DNA of 64,000 nt from Streptomonospora nanhaiensis (lineage in GTDB: Bacteria > Actinomycetota > Actinomycetes > Streptosporangiales > Streptosporangiaceae). How positions within the stretch are numbered: the first letter of the stretch is position 1; every line of letters begins with the position of its first letter. A program made the position numbers and the translations under genes. The stretch is taken from contig NZ_JACCFO010000001.1 of assembly GCF_013410565.1 (NCBI RefSeq), positions 3,472,001-3,536,000 on the forward strand, in the 5' to 3' direction. The notes under the pieces were generated by a model that made no database searches, had not been told where the DNA came from, and was given only the letters and a program-made list of their open reading frames with translations. Positions 19,689 to 28,581 of the stretch are shown piece after piece.

Positions 19689-20525
19689 ATGCCTCTGCCC
19701 GAACCACGTTCCGCCAAGGGCGCGACCGCGCTGGAGCGGATCGTGCGGTATCCCGCCGAGGCGGTGCTGGCCTTCGACTTCGACGGCACCCTCGCGCCGA
19801 TCGTCTCCGACCCCCGCGACGCCCGCGCCTATCCGGGCGTCACCGCCGAACTCCAGCGGCTCGCCCCTCTGGTCGGGCGCCTGGTGATCATCACCGGGCG
19901 CCCGGCCGAGGTCGCCGTGGAGTACGGCGCCCTCGACTCCGTCGAGGGCATCCTGGTGCTGGGCCACTACGGCCTGGAGCGCTGGGAGGACGGCCGCGTC
20001 ACCGCGCCGGGCACCCCGCCCGGGGTGGCGCTGGTCCGTGAGGAACTCCCCGAACTGCTGCGCAGGGCCCAGGCCCCCGAGGGCGTCGTCATCGAGGACA
20101 AGGGGCGCTCCCTGGCGGTCCACACCCGCCGCGCCCCCGACCCCGACACCGCCCTCGACGCGCTGCGGGTCCCCCTCGCGGCGCTGGCCCAGCGGGCCGG
20201 GCTCACCGTCGAGCCGGGCCGCCGGGTCATCGAACTCCGCCCCGACGGCACCGACAAGGGCGCGGCGCTCAACGTCACCGTCGCCGACCACCGGGGCGAG
20301 CACACCGCCGTCCTGTACGCGGGCGACGACCTCGGCGACCTCCCGGCCTTCGACGCCGTCGACCGCCTCGCCGAGCAGGGCACCCCCGGTATCACGGTGT
20401 GCAGCGGCTCCGACGAGGTCGCCACCCTGGCCGAACGCGCCGACCTGGTGGTCGACGGCCCGCCGGGGGTCGCCGGCCTGCTCACCGCCCTGCGCGAGGA
20501 GATCACCGCCGCGGCCCGGAGCTGA
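19689..20525 (+). CDS. otsB: Trehalose-6-phosphate phosphatase
   Basis: A 278-residue HAD phosphatase that removes phosphate from trehalose 6-phosphate. Motif I DFDGT at 30-34 (nucleophile Asp30, acid Asp32), motif II around LVIITGRPAE, the basic residues of KGAALN and motif IV YAGDDLGDLPAF are all present, with an OtsB cap domain in the middle. ATG 19689 with GGGAG 12 bases upstream. Together with otsA it gives the OtsA/OtsB trehalose route for stress protection. Confidence 0.93.
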   Translation: MPLPEPRSAKGATALERIVRYPAEAVLAFDFDGTLAPIVSDPRDARAYPGVTAELQRLAPLVGRLVIITGRPAEVAVEYGALDSVEGILVLGHYGLERWEDGRVTAPGTPPGVALVREELPELLRRAQAPEGVVIEDKGRSLAVHTRRAPDPDTALDALRVPLAALAQRAGLTVEPGRRVIELRPDGTDKGAALNVTVADHRGEHTAVLYAGDDLGDLPAFDAVDRLAEQGTPGITVCSGSDEVATLAERADLVVDGPPGVAGLLTALREEITAAARS

Positions 20526-20911
20526 CCCCGCCCCGCCCGCGAGCAGGCGGACGGGCCGTCCGCCGGCGCCATGGTCGGCGGGTGCGGGAACGCGGCGGGT
20601 GGCCCGGCTCGGCGGTCGTCACCGAAGGTTCCGCGGGGGAGACCAACGCCTCACCCCGTGACAAGCGCGCCGGGGGCGGCGGGTGGTTCTGCTGCGCAAC
20701 GGCCGGGACCGTACGCGGATCCGCGGCGTGGTAAAGGGCGCTGGACCGCCGAGGGGCCCGCGGGACCGGCCGGCGCCGCGCCGCCGCCGTGGCGCCCATG
20801 GCCCCCCGGTCCCCGGCCGCCATCGTCGGCCCCTTTTGACCGGCACGGACGCTCCCACGGACGGCGACCGGCAGCCGATATCACCGGCCGCCGGTCGGCT
20901 TCGCCCGCCGC
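20526..20911. other. Convergent intergenic region
   Basis: Nearly 390 bases between otsB and the ABC permease, which converge here. The region is GC-rich with short inverted repeats such as CGCGGATCCGCG near 20714, possibly terminator structures. I find no gene. Confidence 0.35.
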
Positions 20912-22855
20912 CTACTCCCGCGCGCCCAGGGCCTGGACCGGGCTCGTGCGGGTGGCGAAGGCCGCCGGGACCACCGCCGCCGCCACAGCGATGACCGCGC
21001 ACACCCCCGTCATCACGCCCAACTGCCACCACGGCATCGACAGCGCCACCCCGGCCGGCCCCTCCCCCATGGCCGCGGCCAGCGGCACCAGCGTCATCGC
21101 CGTGACGGCCGTGCCCAGAAAGGCGCCGATGCCGACCACCGCGACCGCCTCGCCCGCCACAAGCCGGAGGACCTGCGCGCGGTCGGCTCCCGCCAGGCGC
21201 AGCGCGGCGAAGTCGCGGACGCGGTCGGCGGTGGACATCACCAGGGTGTTCGCGATCGCCACACACGAGCAGAACAGCGCCATCCCCAGCAGCACCGCGC
21301 CGATCAGCAGCACCATGCGGTTGTTCTCCTCGCGGCCGGGCTCGATGGCGCCCACCGGGTCGGTCCTGGCCGTGTCGGCGTCGACCGCCGCCTCCAGCCG
21401 CTCCTCCAGGTCACCGCCCGCGGCACCGGTGCCCGCTACCGCGCCGTCGGCGCGATGGCCGGCCGCCGCCTGCGCGCCTCCCCCTGTGCCGACGTAGGCG
21501 TACGGCGCCGTCGCCGTCCCCCCGCCGTGCCCCGCCAGCAGCGGCGCGGCGACGTAGGTCACCGGCGTGTACGGCCCCTCGGCGAGCACCGCCGCAACCC
21601 GTGCGCGGACGCGTTCGCCGTCGGGCAGGCGCAGCCGGACCTCGTCACCGGCGCCCCAGCCGTACTCCCCCGCCGTCGCGGCGTCCACGGCCACGCCGTC
21701 AGCTCCCAGCGCGGCGAAGTCCCCCTCCTCGGCCGGCGGGTCGATCAGCGCCGCCGCGTCCTCGGGATCGACCACCCGCACCACGTGCGCGGCGCCGCCC
21801 ATCCCGATCTCCGCCTCGCGGACCACCGCCACTTGCGCCCCCGGCAGCGCCCGCAGCCGCGCCACCTGGTCCGCCGACAGGCCCCCGCCCCCGGTCGCGG
21901 TCACGGTGAACTCCGCCGAGGTCCACTCGGCCATGGCGCGCGCCGCAACCCCGTTGACCACCGACACCAGGCCGATGGCGATCCCGAACAGGCCCACGGT
22001 CAGCAGCACCGGCGCGCACAGCGAGGCCGTCCGGCGCACGGCGGCCGACATCCCGGCCCGCACCACCATCGCGCCCCCGCCGGGCAGACCGCCCAGCGGC
22101 CAGGTCAGCGCCGCCGCCAGCGGCGGGATCACCACCGGGCTGAGGAAGCCCATGGCCACGATGGCGCTCATGCCCAGGCCCATCGTCAGCGCGGGCACGC
22201 CGTCGCCGGTCGCCTCCGGCAGCGCCCAGCCCGCCAGCGCGCTCATCGCCGCGCACCCCAGGCCCAGCACCCACCGGCCCGGCGTCATGGCGCGGGCGTC
22301 CACCGAGGCCTCCCGCAGCGCCTCGATCGGCTTGATGCGGCGGATCCGCCGCGCCGGGCCCCACACCCCGGCCAGCGACACGGTCACGCCGGTGCCCAGC
22401 GCCAGGACCAGCGCCGCGGCCTCGTAGCGCACGGGCGGGGCCGCGGGCACCATGCCGATGCCGTGCAGCAGCGCCAGCAGGGCCGTGGCCGCCGGCTGGG
22501 CCAGCACGCAGCCCAGCGCGCCCGCGGCCCCGGCCACCAGCAGCGCCTCGCCGTAGACCACGACCGCGATCCGCCGCGGCCCGCTGCCCAGCGTGCGCAG
22601 CAGCGCGAACTCACGCTGCCGCTGGGCGACCGAGAACGCGAACGTCGAGGCGATCACGAACACCGACACGAACGTGGTGACCATCATGGTCATGGCGAGG
22701 ATGTTGACGACGCCGTCGAACGCGGGATCGCGCCCGGTGGCCGCCATGGTCAGGTTCAGGGCCGCGACCTGGGTGACACCGGCGGCGATGATGACGAACG
22801 TGCCCAGGAACGGCACCCAGCGCTCGCGCAGGGTGCGCAGGGACATGGCGGTCAC
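20912..22855 (-). CDS. FtsX-like ABC transporter permease
   Basis: A 647-residue membrane protein with two FtsX-type domains. An N-terminal helix and extracytoplasmic part are followed by three helices (about 45-165), further helices in the middle (about 200-310), an extracytoplasmic loop with MacB-like features (about 315-505), and a final set of three helices (515-640). The start GTG overlaps the TGA of the upstream ATPase gene (GTGA), so the two are translationally coupled; an ATG at 22846 is an alternative. Likely exports a peptide, lipid or antibiotic. The divergent two-component system probably controls it. Confidence 0.85.
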   Translation of the reverse strand: MTAMSLRTLRERWVPFLGTFVIIAAGVTQVAALNLTMAATGRDPAFDGVVNILAMTMMVTTFVSVFVIASTFAFSVAQRQREFALLRTLGSGPRRIAVVVYGEALLVAGAAGALGCVLAQPAATALLALLHGIGMVPAAPPVRYEAAALVLALGTGVTVSLAGVWGPARRIRRIKPIEALREASVDARAMTPGRWVLGLGCAAMSALAGWALPEATGDGVPALTMGLGMSAIVAMGFLSPVVIPPLAAALTWPLGGLPGGGAMVVRAGMSAAVRRTASLCAPVLLTVGLFGIAIGLVSVVNGVAARAMAEWTSAEFTVTATGGGGLSADQVARLRALPGAQVAVVREAEIGMGGAAHVVRVVDPEDAAALIDPPAEEGDFAALGADGVAVDAATAGEYGWGAGDEVRLRLPDGERVRARVAAVLAEGPYTPVTYVAAPLLAGHGGGTATAPYAYVGTGGGAQAAAGHRADGAVAGTGAAGGDLEERLEAAVDADTARTDPVGAIEPGREENNRMVLLIGAVLLGMALFCSCVAIANTLVMSTADRVRDFAALRLAGADRAQVLRLVAGEAVAVVGIGAFLGTAVTAMTLVPLAAAMGEGPAGVALSMPWWQLGVMTGVCAVIAVAAAVVPAAFATRTSPVQALGARE

Positions 22856-23646
22856 CGCGCCACCGCCGGCCCGGTCTCCAGCGCCGCCAGCCGGGACGCC
22901 ACCTCCTGGGGGGTGGGCGCCTCAAGGGAGTCGGCGATCCGCCCGTCGGACAGGAACAGCACCCGGTCGGCGTAGGAGGCCGCGAGGGGGTCGTGGGTGA
23001 CCATCACGACGGTGCGGGGCGGCCCGCCGTCCGCACCGGCCCGCGCGGCCCCGCCACCACCGCCCCTGACGCCCGCGAACGCCCGCAGCAGCTCCAGCAC
23101 CACCCGCGAGGACCCGCTGTCCAGGGCGCCGGTGGGCTCGTCGGCGAACAGCACCTGCGGCCGGGTGATCAGCGCGCGGGCGACCGCCACCCGCTGCTGC
23201 TGGCCGCCCGACAGCTCGGCGGGGCGGTGCCGCTCGCGCCCGCCCAGGCCCACCTCGCCCAGCACGGCGCGCACGGCGGCCCGGTCGGGGCGGCGCCCGG
23301 CCAGGCGCAGCGGCAGCGCCACGTTCTGCTCCGCGCTGAGCGCCGAGACCAGGTTGAACGACTGGAAGACAAACCCGATGCGGTCGCGGCGCAGCCGCGT
23401 CAGCCGCTTCTCCGACAGGCCGGTCAGGTCGGTCCCGGCGACCACCGCGTGCCCCGAGGTGGGGCGGTCCAGGCCGGCCGCGCAGTGCAGCAGCGTCGAC
23501 TTCCCCGAGCCTGACGGCCCCATCACGGCGGTGAATGAGCCCGCCTCGAAGCCGACGGTCACCCCGTCGAGGGCCACCACCCGGCTGTCCCGCATGCCGT
23601 AGGCCCGTGTCAGCGCGTGCAACTGCACGGCGTTCGTCTGCATCAT
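22852..23646 (-). CDS. ABC transporter ATP-binding protein (MacB/LolD type)
   Basis: A 264-residue ATPase: Walker [11 protein letters not shown]-loop in [17 protein letters not shown], signature [15 protein letters not shown], Walker [13 protein letters not shown] and the switch His in VTHDP. A Gly/Ala-rich insertion ([17 protein letters not shown]) lies before the last strand, unusual but outside the active site. Two adjacent ATGs (23646 and 23643) are possible, with no strong ribosome site. It energises the permease encoded immediately downstream. Confidence 0.92.
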   Translation of the reverse strand: MMQTNAVQLHALTRAYGMRDSRVVALDGVTVGFEAGSFTAVMGPSGSGKSTLLHCAAGLDRPTSGHAVVAGTDLTGLSEKRLTRLRRDRIGFVFQSFNLVSALSAEQNVALPLRLAGRRPDRAAVRAVLGEVGLGGRERHRPAELSGGQQQRVAVARALITRPQVLFADEPTGALDSGSSRVVLELLRAFAGVRGGGGGAARAGADGGPPRTVVMVTHDPLAASYADRVLFLSDGRIADSLEAPTPQEVASRLAALETGPAVAR

Positions 23647-23777
23647 GGCCCGATTGCAGCAGCACGCGGGGCGCCGGGGCACTGGTGAACGGCGGAGAAG
23701 CGGGGTAGGCCCAGCCCTACCCCACGTGTGGACCCAGCCCTCTGACCTCGGCGGGCGCCCCCGCGTACCGTGGGACC

Positions 23778-25196
23778 GTGTCCCCTCCTCCGCCGGACGC
23801 GGCCTCCCGGCCGGCCCCGCCGCCTTCACCGGACGCCCCGGCCCGCCCGGCCCGTCCCACGCGCGCCCCCGCGCGCGGCCCGCTGGACGCCGTGCGGTCC
23901 CCGCGCTTCCTGCTCACCCCGTGGCCGTGGCGGTCCCTGGCGCACAACGCCCTGACCCCCCTCACCGGCGCCGGCTACGCCTTCACGCTGCTGCTCGTCT
24001 CCCTGCCGCTGGTGGTGCTGTTCTCCCGCCTTTCCGAGCCCGAGCCGGACCGCCCCGTCTCGGTCGCGGCGCTGGTCGCCATGGCCGTCGGGGGCGGCCT
24101 GCTGGCGGGCGTCCTCGGCCCGCTGATCAGCCTGCCCGGCGCCGCGCTGGAGCGGCTGCGGCTGCGCGTGGCCGACGACCGCCCCCTCCGCTCGCCCCAC
24201 CGCGTGCCCGACAGCCCCGGCCTGTGGCCGTGGCTGCGGCTGCGCTTCACCGAGGCCGCCACCTGGCGCGCGTTCGGCTACCTGGTCCTGGCGGCGACGG
24301 TGCTGCCGGCGGCCGCGCTCCTGGCCTGGACGGCCCTGACGCTGAGCCTGCTGACCCTGGCCACCCCGCTGCTGACCGGCCCGGGCGGCGAGGCCGTCAC
24401 CCTGGGGCCGCTGCTGCTCACCGAGCCGCTGGAGAGCGGTGCGGCGGCGCTGGCGGGCGTGCCCATGACCGCGGCCGCGCTGTACCTCCACGCGCTCCTC
24501 GCCGGCGTCCACGCCGCGCTCGCGCGCTCGCTCCTGCGCGCCCCCGGCGAGGAGCTGCGCGCGGAGCTGACCGAGGTCACCCGCTCGCGCGCCCGGCTGG
24601 TGGACGCCTTTGAGGCGGAGCGCCGGCGCATCGAGCGCGACCTGCACGACGGCGCCCAGCAGCGGCTGGTGGCGCTGACCATGGAGCTGGGCCTGGCGCG
24701 GCTGGACCTGCCGCCCGACTCCCCCGCCGCGCGCCAGGTCGCCTCGGCGCACGAGAGCGCCAAGGAGGTCATCGCCGAACTTCGGGAACTGATCCGCGGC
24801 ATCCACCCCCAGGTGCTCACCGACCGGGGACTGTCGGCGGCGCTGCCCGAGCTGGCCGACCGCTGCCCGGTGCCGGTGCGGGTGCGCACCGACCTGGCGG
24901 GCCGCTGCCCGGCGCACATCGAGGGCACCGCCTACTTCGTGGTGTCGGAGGCGCTGGCCAACGTGGCCAAGCACAGCGGGGCCGACGCGGCCGAGGTCAC
25001 CGCGCGCTGCCACGGCGGCCGCCTGGTGGTGGAGGTCCGCGACGACGGTGCCGGGGGCGCCGACCCCCGGGCGGGCACCGGGCTCACCGGGCTGGCCGAC
25101 CGGGTCGCGGTGATGGACGGCAGAATGCTGGTGTCCAGCCCGCCCGGCGGCCCGACCCTGCTGCGCGTCGAACTGCCGTGCCTGCCCCGGGGCTGA
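23778..25196 (+). CDS. Sensor histidine kinase (HisKA_3 / NarL-type)
   Basis: A 472-residue membrane kinase. A Pro-rich N-terminus leads into membrane helices at about 62-82, 93-117, 165-195 and 220-245, followed by a coiled segment and the dimerisation box ERRRIERDLHDGAQQRLVAL with phospho-acceptor His290. The C-terminal HATPase_c domain contains EALANVAKHSGADA and DDGAGGADPRAGTGLTGL. GTG 23778 has no ribosome site; a TACCGT hexamer 7 bases before it suggests a leaderless message. Divergent from the ABC exporter and followed by its response regulator. Confidence 0.92.
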   Translation: MSPPPPDAASRPAPPPSPDAPARPARPTRAPARGPLDAVRSPRFLLTPWPWRSLAHNALTPLTGAGYAFTLLLVSLPLVVLFSRLSEPEPDRPVSVAALVAMAVGGGLLAGVLGPLISLPGAALERLRLRVADDRPLRSPHRVPDSPGLWPWLRLRFTEAATWRAFGYLVLAATVLPAAALLAWTALTLSLLTLATPLLTGPGGEAVTLGPLLLTEPLESGAAALAGVPMTAAALYLHALLAGVHAALARSLLRAPGEELRAELTEVTRSRARLVDAFEAERRRIERDLHDGAQQRLVALTMELGLARLDLPPDSPAARQVASAHESAKEVIAELRELIRGIHPQVLTDRGLSAALPELADRCPVPVRVRTDLAGRCPAHIEGTAYFVVSEALANVAKHSGADAAEVTARCHGGRLVVEVRDDGAGGADPRAGTGLTGLADRVAVMDGRMLVSSPPGGPTLLRVELPCLPRG

Positions 25197-25344
25197 CCGG
25201 CCGGTGTGAGTTGGCGGCGCACCCGAGCCCGCGCCCTACCGGCGGACCGAGCCCGCGCACCGGGCGTCGGCCGCGGCCGACGCCGCGCCGGCTCCGGGCC
25301 GACGACCACCACCGATGACGACCACCACTCACGAAGGGACGGCG

Positions 25345-26091
25345 ATGGCGGCCACGGAGCACAGCGGGCCGGACGGCGCGGCGCACGGGCGCGAGCAGCG
25401 CCCCCGGGAGTCGCCGGCGCCGGCCGGTCCCCCGGTTCGCACGGTCCTCGCCGAGGACGGCGTCCTGCTGCGGGAAGGGCTCTCCGGCCTGCTGGAGCGC
25501 TTCGGCTTCACGGTCGCGGCGGCCGTGGGCGACGCCGAGGAGCTGCAGGCGGCCGTCGAGGAGCACGAGCCCGACCTCGTCGTCACCGACATCCGCATGC
25601 CGCCCGGCTTCACCGACGAGGGCCTGCGCGCCGCCGTCGCCCTCCGCCGCTCCCGCCCCCGCCTGGCCGTGGCGGCGCTGAGCCAGTACGTGGAGCAGAG
25701 CTACGCGTTCGACCTGCTCGACTCCCACGGCGGCCGGGGCGTGGGCTACCTGCTCAAGGAGCGCGTGGCCGACGTGGCGGAGTTCGCGGCGTCGCTGCGG
25801 CAGGTGGTGGCGGGCGGCACCGTGGTCGACCCCGAGGTCGTGCGGCAGCTGCTGCGGCGCGGGCGCGACCCGCTCTCGCGGCTGTCGGAGCGCGAACGCG
25901 AGGTGCTGGGCCACATGGCCGAGGGCCGGTCCAACGGCGCCATCGCGCGTTCGCTCTTCGTCAGCGAGGCGGCGGTGGGCAAGCACATCAGCGGCATCCT
26001 CGCCAAGCTGGACCTGCCGCCCGCCGACGACGACGTGCACCGTCGGGTGATGGCGGTGCTGACCTACCTGCGGGCCACGGCCGAGCGCTGA
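25345..26091 (+). CDS. LuxR/NarL-type response regulator
   Basis: About 248 residues. The receiver domain (33-150) has the phospho-acceptor Asp82 in VVTDIRMPPG, acidic residues at 37-38 (AED) and the Lys of GYLLKERV. The C-terminal LuxR helix-turn-helix is LSEREREVLGHMAEGRSNGAIARSLFVSEAAVGKHISGIL. ATG 25345 is chosen over ATG 25315 because AAGGGAC lies 5 bases ahead. Partner of the kinase immediately upstream; the likely target is the divergent ABC operon. Confidence 0.92.
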   Translation: MAATEHSGPDGAAHGREQRPRESPAPAGPPVRTVLAEDGVLLREGLSGLLERFGFTVAAAVGDAEELQAAVEEHEPDLVVTDIRMPPGFTDEGLRAAVALRRSRPRLAVAALSQYVEQSYAFDLLDSHGGRGVGYLLKERVADVAEFAASLRQVVAGGTVVDPEVVRQLLRRGRDPLSRLSEREREVLGHMAEGRSNGAIARSLFVSEAAVGKHISGILAKLDLPPADDDVHRRVMAVLTYLRATAER

Positions 26092-26132
26092 GCCGCGCCC
26101 CGGGCCGGACCGGGCCGCGCCGGGGCCGCCGC

Positions 26133-27158
26133 TCAGCCGGTGAAGGCGGTGCGCACCGCCGCGCGCAGGTCGAACAGGCCGGTGCGGCGGCGGCCGTAGT
26201 GCACGGCGTTGGTGAGCAGCCCGACGTAGCGGCCGGTCGAGGGCTGGAGGAACAGGCTGACCCCGGTGTAGCCGTGGTGGTAGACCAGGCCGTCGCCGGT
26301 GACCAGCCAGGCCAGGCCCCGCGAGAACCGCTCGTCCACCGGCACCTGCGGCTGCCAGCTCTGCCGCAGGTAGTGCGCGAAGCTGCCGGAGGCCCCCTGC
26401 GACTCGCCGTAGACCCGCAGCAGGTCGCGGGCGAACACCCCCAGGTCGATGGCCGTGGTGAACACGCCGGCGTGGCCGGCGACCCCGCCCATCAGCGCGG
26501 CGGACTCGTCGTGCACCACGCCCCACGTCGGCGCGGTGCCGGGGATGCGGCGCTCGGTGGGCGCCACCATGGGCGAGCGCGGCAGCGGGCCGTAGGTGGT
26601 CGAGGACATCCCCGCCACCGACCACAGCTCGCCGGCCAACTGGTCCAGCGGGGCGCCGAACAGCCGCTCCAGCAGCAGGCCGAGCAGGATGAACCCGCGG
26701 TCGATGTAGCGGTAGCCCTCGTCGTCCAGCGGCTCGGACAGGATGGCCTCGGCGAGGTCCTGCTCGGTGCCGACGTAGCGCTCCAGCCACGTCACCGGGT
26801 TGAGCCGCGAGGTGTGGGTGAGGATCTGGCGGACGGTGACCCGGCCGCCGGGGTAGGGGCCGCCCGGGAAGTGCTCGGCGAGCGGGGCGTCGAGGTCCAT
26901 CAGGCCCTCGGCGACCGCCCGCCCCACCAGCGGCCAGGTCGCCATGATCTTGGTCAGGCTCGCCACGTCGTAGTGGACGTCGGGGGCCGCCAGGTGCTCG
27001 GCGTCGCCGGCGTGGGTGCCCCCCACCGCGACGAACTCCCACATGCTCCCGGTCCCCACGACGGCGGTGCCGCCGGGGATCCACCCGGCGTCGACCATCA
27101 CCTTCAGGACACCGCGGATCTCGGACCCGGTCTCCGCGAGCCAGTCACCGTCCAGCAC
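26133..27158 (-). CDS. Serine hydrolase, beta-lactamase class C-like
   Basis: A 341-residue protein of the beta-lactamase/DD-peptidase fold. The SxxK motif is SLTK (Ser67, Lys70). The second motif, usually YxN, reads YID in EGYRYIDRG, and the third is an HxG-type HHGYTG. Such deviations are common in esterase-like members (EstB type), so an esterase or D-amino-acid peptidase is more likely than resistance. No signal peptide is seen, so it is cytoplasmic. GTG start with GGAGGAGG directly upstream. Confidence 0.85.
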   Translation of the reverse strand: MLDGDWLAETGSEIRGVLKVMVDAGWIPGGTAVVGTGSMWEFVAVGGTHAGDAEHLAAPDVHYDVASLTKIMATWPLVGRAVAEGLMDLDAPLAEHFPGGPYPGGRVTVRQILTHTSRLNPVTWLERYVGTEQDLAEAILSEPLDDEGYRYIDRGFILLGLLLERLFGAPLDQLAGELWSVAGMSSTTYGPLPRSPMVAPTERRIPGTAPTWGVVHDESAALMGGVAGHAGVFTTAIDLGVFARDLLRVYGESQGASGSFAHYLRQSWQPQVPVDERFSRGLAWLVTGDGLVYHHGYTGVSLFLQPSTGRYVGLLTNAVHYGRRRTGLFDLRAAVRTAFTG

Positions 27159-27528
27159 GTGCCCTCCTCCGGCGTCGTTCCCATCGGCGGATACCCAGTG
27201 GGGGTGGCGTCGTCACCCGGGCGCTCGATGCACGGATTCAATGTTGGGTCAAGCCGCTGTCCGAAACCCGCTCGGATCAGAGCGCACACCCGCGAAAGGG
27301 GCAGCTGCCCGCATCCCGGCGACCGATCCGCGCGCGCTCCACCGGACTTTGCCCCACGGTTTGCGGCGACCGAGATTCGTCCACCGTCGCCGTCCGATAT
27401 CCCCTGGCGTGCCGCGGGGCCGCCCCGGGGCGCGGCCACAACCGGCCACGCGGCGCCTACCCGCCCGCACCGCCCGAGTCCGACGGGCCGCGCCGGCGGC
27501 CCGCGCCCGGCCCCGCCCGGCCCCGCCG
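27159..27528. other. Intergenic region, no gene seen
   Basis: About 370 bases upstream of the serine hydrolase and downstream of the next minus-strand gene. 27220-27300 is less GC-rich and could hold the hydrolase promoter. No ORF with actinomycete codon bias. Confidence 0.35.
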
Positions 27529-28401
27529 TCAGCCGCGCCGGCGGGGCGGGCGCCACATGCCCGCCCCCTTCAGCGCCCGCTTCAGGTCGCGGCGCCCCCG
27601 CCGGAGGTCCAGCGCCTCGGGGTCGCCGCCGCGCCACCAGAACACCTCGGGGCTGCAGGGGTCGTCGGCCGCCGCGTGCAGGGCCGCGACCTCGGCGGCC
27701 AGGGCGGGCAGCGCCTCCACCGCCGCGCGCGAGGTCACCGGGTGCACCAGCAGGGTGTCGTAGCGGGGGGCGCCCACCAGCGCGCCGCAGGGCAGCGCCG
27801 GCGGCACGTAGCGCCGCAGCTCGGTGAGCAGCAGGGTCACATAGGGGCTGCCCGGCTTGGTGACCACCCGCACGTCGTGGCCCGAGCGCAGCGGCCGGTC
27901 GTAGACCACCACGTCGGCCAGCTCGCGCTCCAGCGTGTACCGCACCGCCCGACCCAGCCTGCCCAGTTGCAGCAGCCGGGCGCGGTGCCACGACAGCGGC
28001 GCGCCGTAGGTGGGGTGGGCGACCATCACCAGGGCGTCGAAGTGCGGGCCCACCGGGTGCCACACCAGTTCGCGGCGCCGGTCGCCGTCCATGGCGGGCA
28101 CCACCCGCACCCGCAGCAGCCGCCGGACGTCGCCCAGCAGCTCGATCTCGGCGACGGCCATGGCGGCCAGGTCGGCGGTCTCGCGCAGCCAGGTGTCGAC
28201 CAGCCCCGGCCAGCGCTCGCGCGGCGCGGCGGCGCAGCGCTCCAGCAGGTCCCAGGTGGAGGCCCGCAGGGTGGTGGGGCCGAAGGGCAGCACGACGCGG
28301 GATGCCGCGCGGTCGAAGGAGGCGTTCGGCAGGGCCACCGGCAGCAGGCCGTCGACCAGCGCGTGGACCTCGGCGGCGATCTCCAGCTCGTTGGCGCCCA
28401 C
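27529..28401 (-). CDS. Unknown protein near eccC
   Basis: A 290-residue soluble protein I do not recognise. It begins with an acidic helical part (NELEIAAEVHALVDGLLPVALP), has a central LRVRVVPAMDGDRRRELVWHPVGPHFDALVMVAHP segment split over several strands, and ends in a basic tail (RRGRRDLKRALKGAGMWRPP). GTG start with GGGGAGGG 5 bases upstream. It is divergent from eccC with 180 bases between, so it could belong to the type VII secretion locus. Codon use is typical of the genome. Confidence 0.7.
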   Translation of the reverse strand: MGANELEIAAEVHALVDGLLPVALPNASFDRAASRVVLPFGPTTLRASTWDLLERCAAAPRERWPGLVDTWLRETADLAAMAVAEIELLGDVRRLLRVRVVPAMDGDRRRELVWHPVGPHFDALVMVAHPTYGAPLSWHRARLLQLGRLGRAVRYTLERELADVVVYDRPLRSGHDVRVVTKPGSPYVTLLLTELRRYVPPALPCGALVGAPRYDTLLVHPVTSRAAVEALPALAAEVAALHAAADDPCSPEVFWWRGGDPEALDLRRGRRDLKRALKGAGMWRPPRRRG

Positions 28402-28581
28402 CGGGCCCTCCCCTCAGACGCGGCGCGCACCGGAACGGATCCGCACCGGACGCCCCGCCGCGCGCGGTTGTCCACAAGCGGTACAACGCGTTGACCGTTC
28501 GTGGAAGTGCCCGATTACGGTAAGGGAGTGCCCCACCGCACCAGCGTATGATCCGCTCGCTTCCCCCGAGAGGAGTGCCGG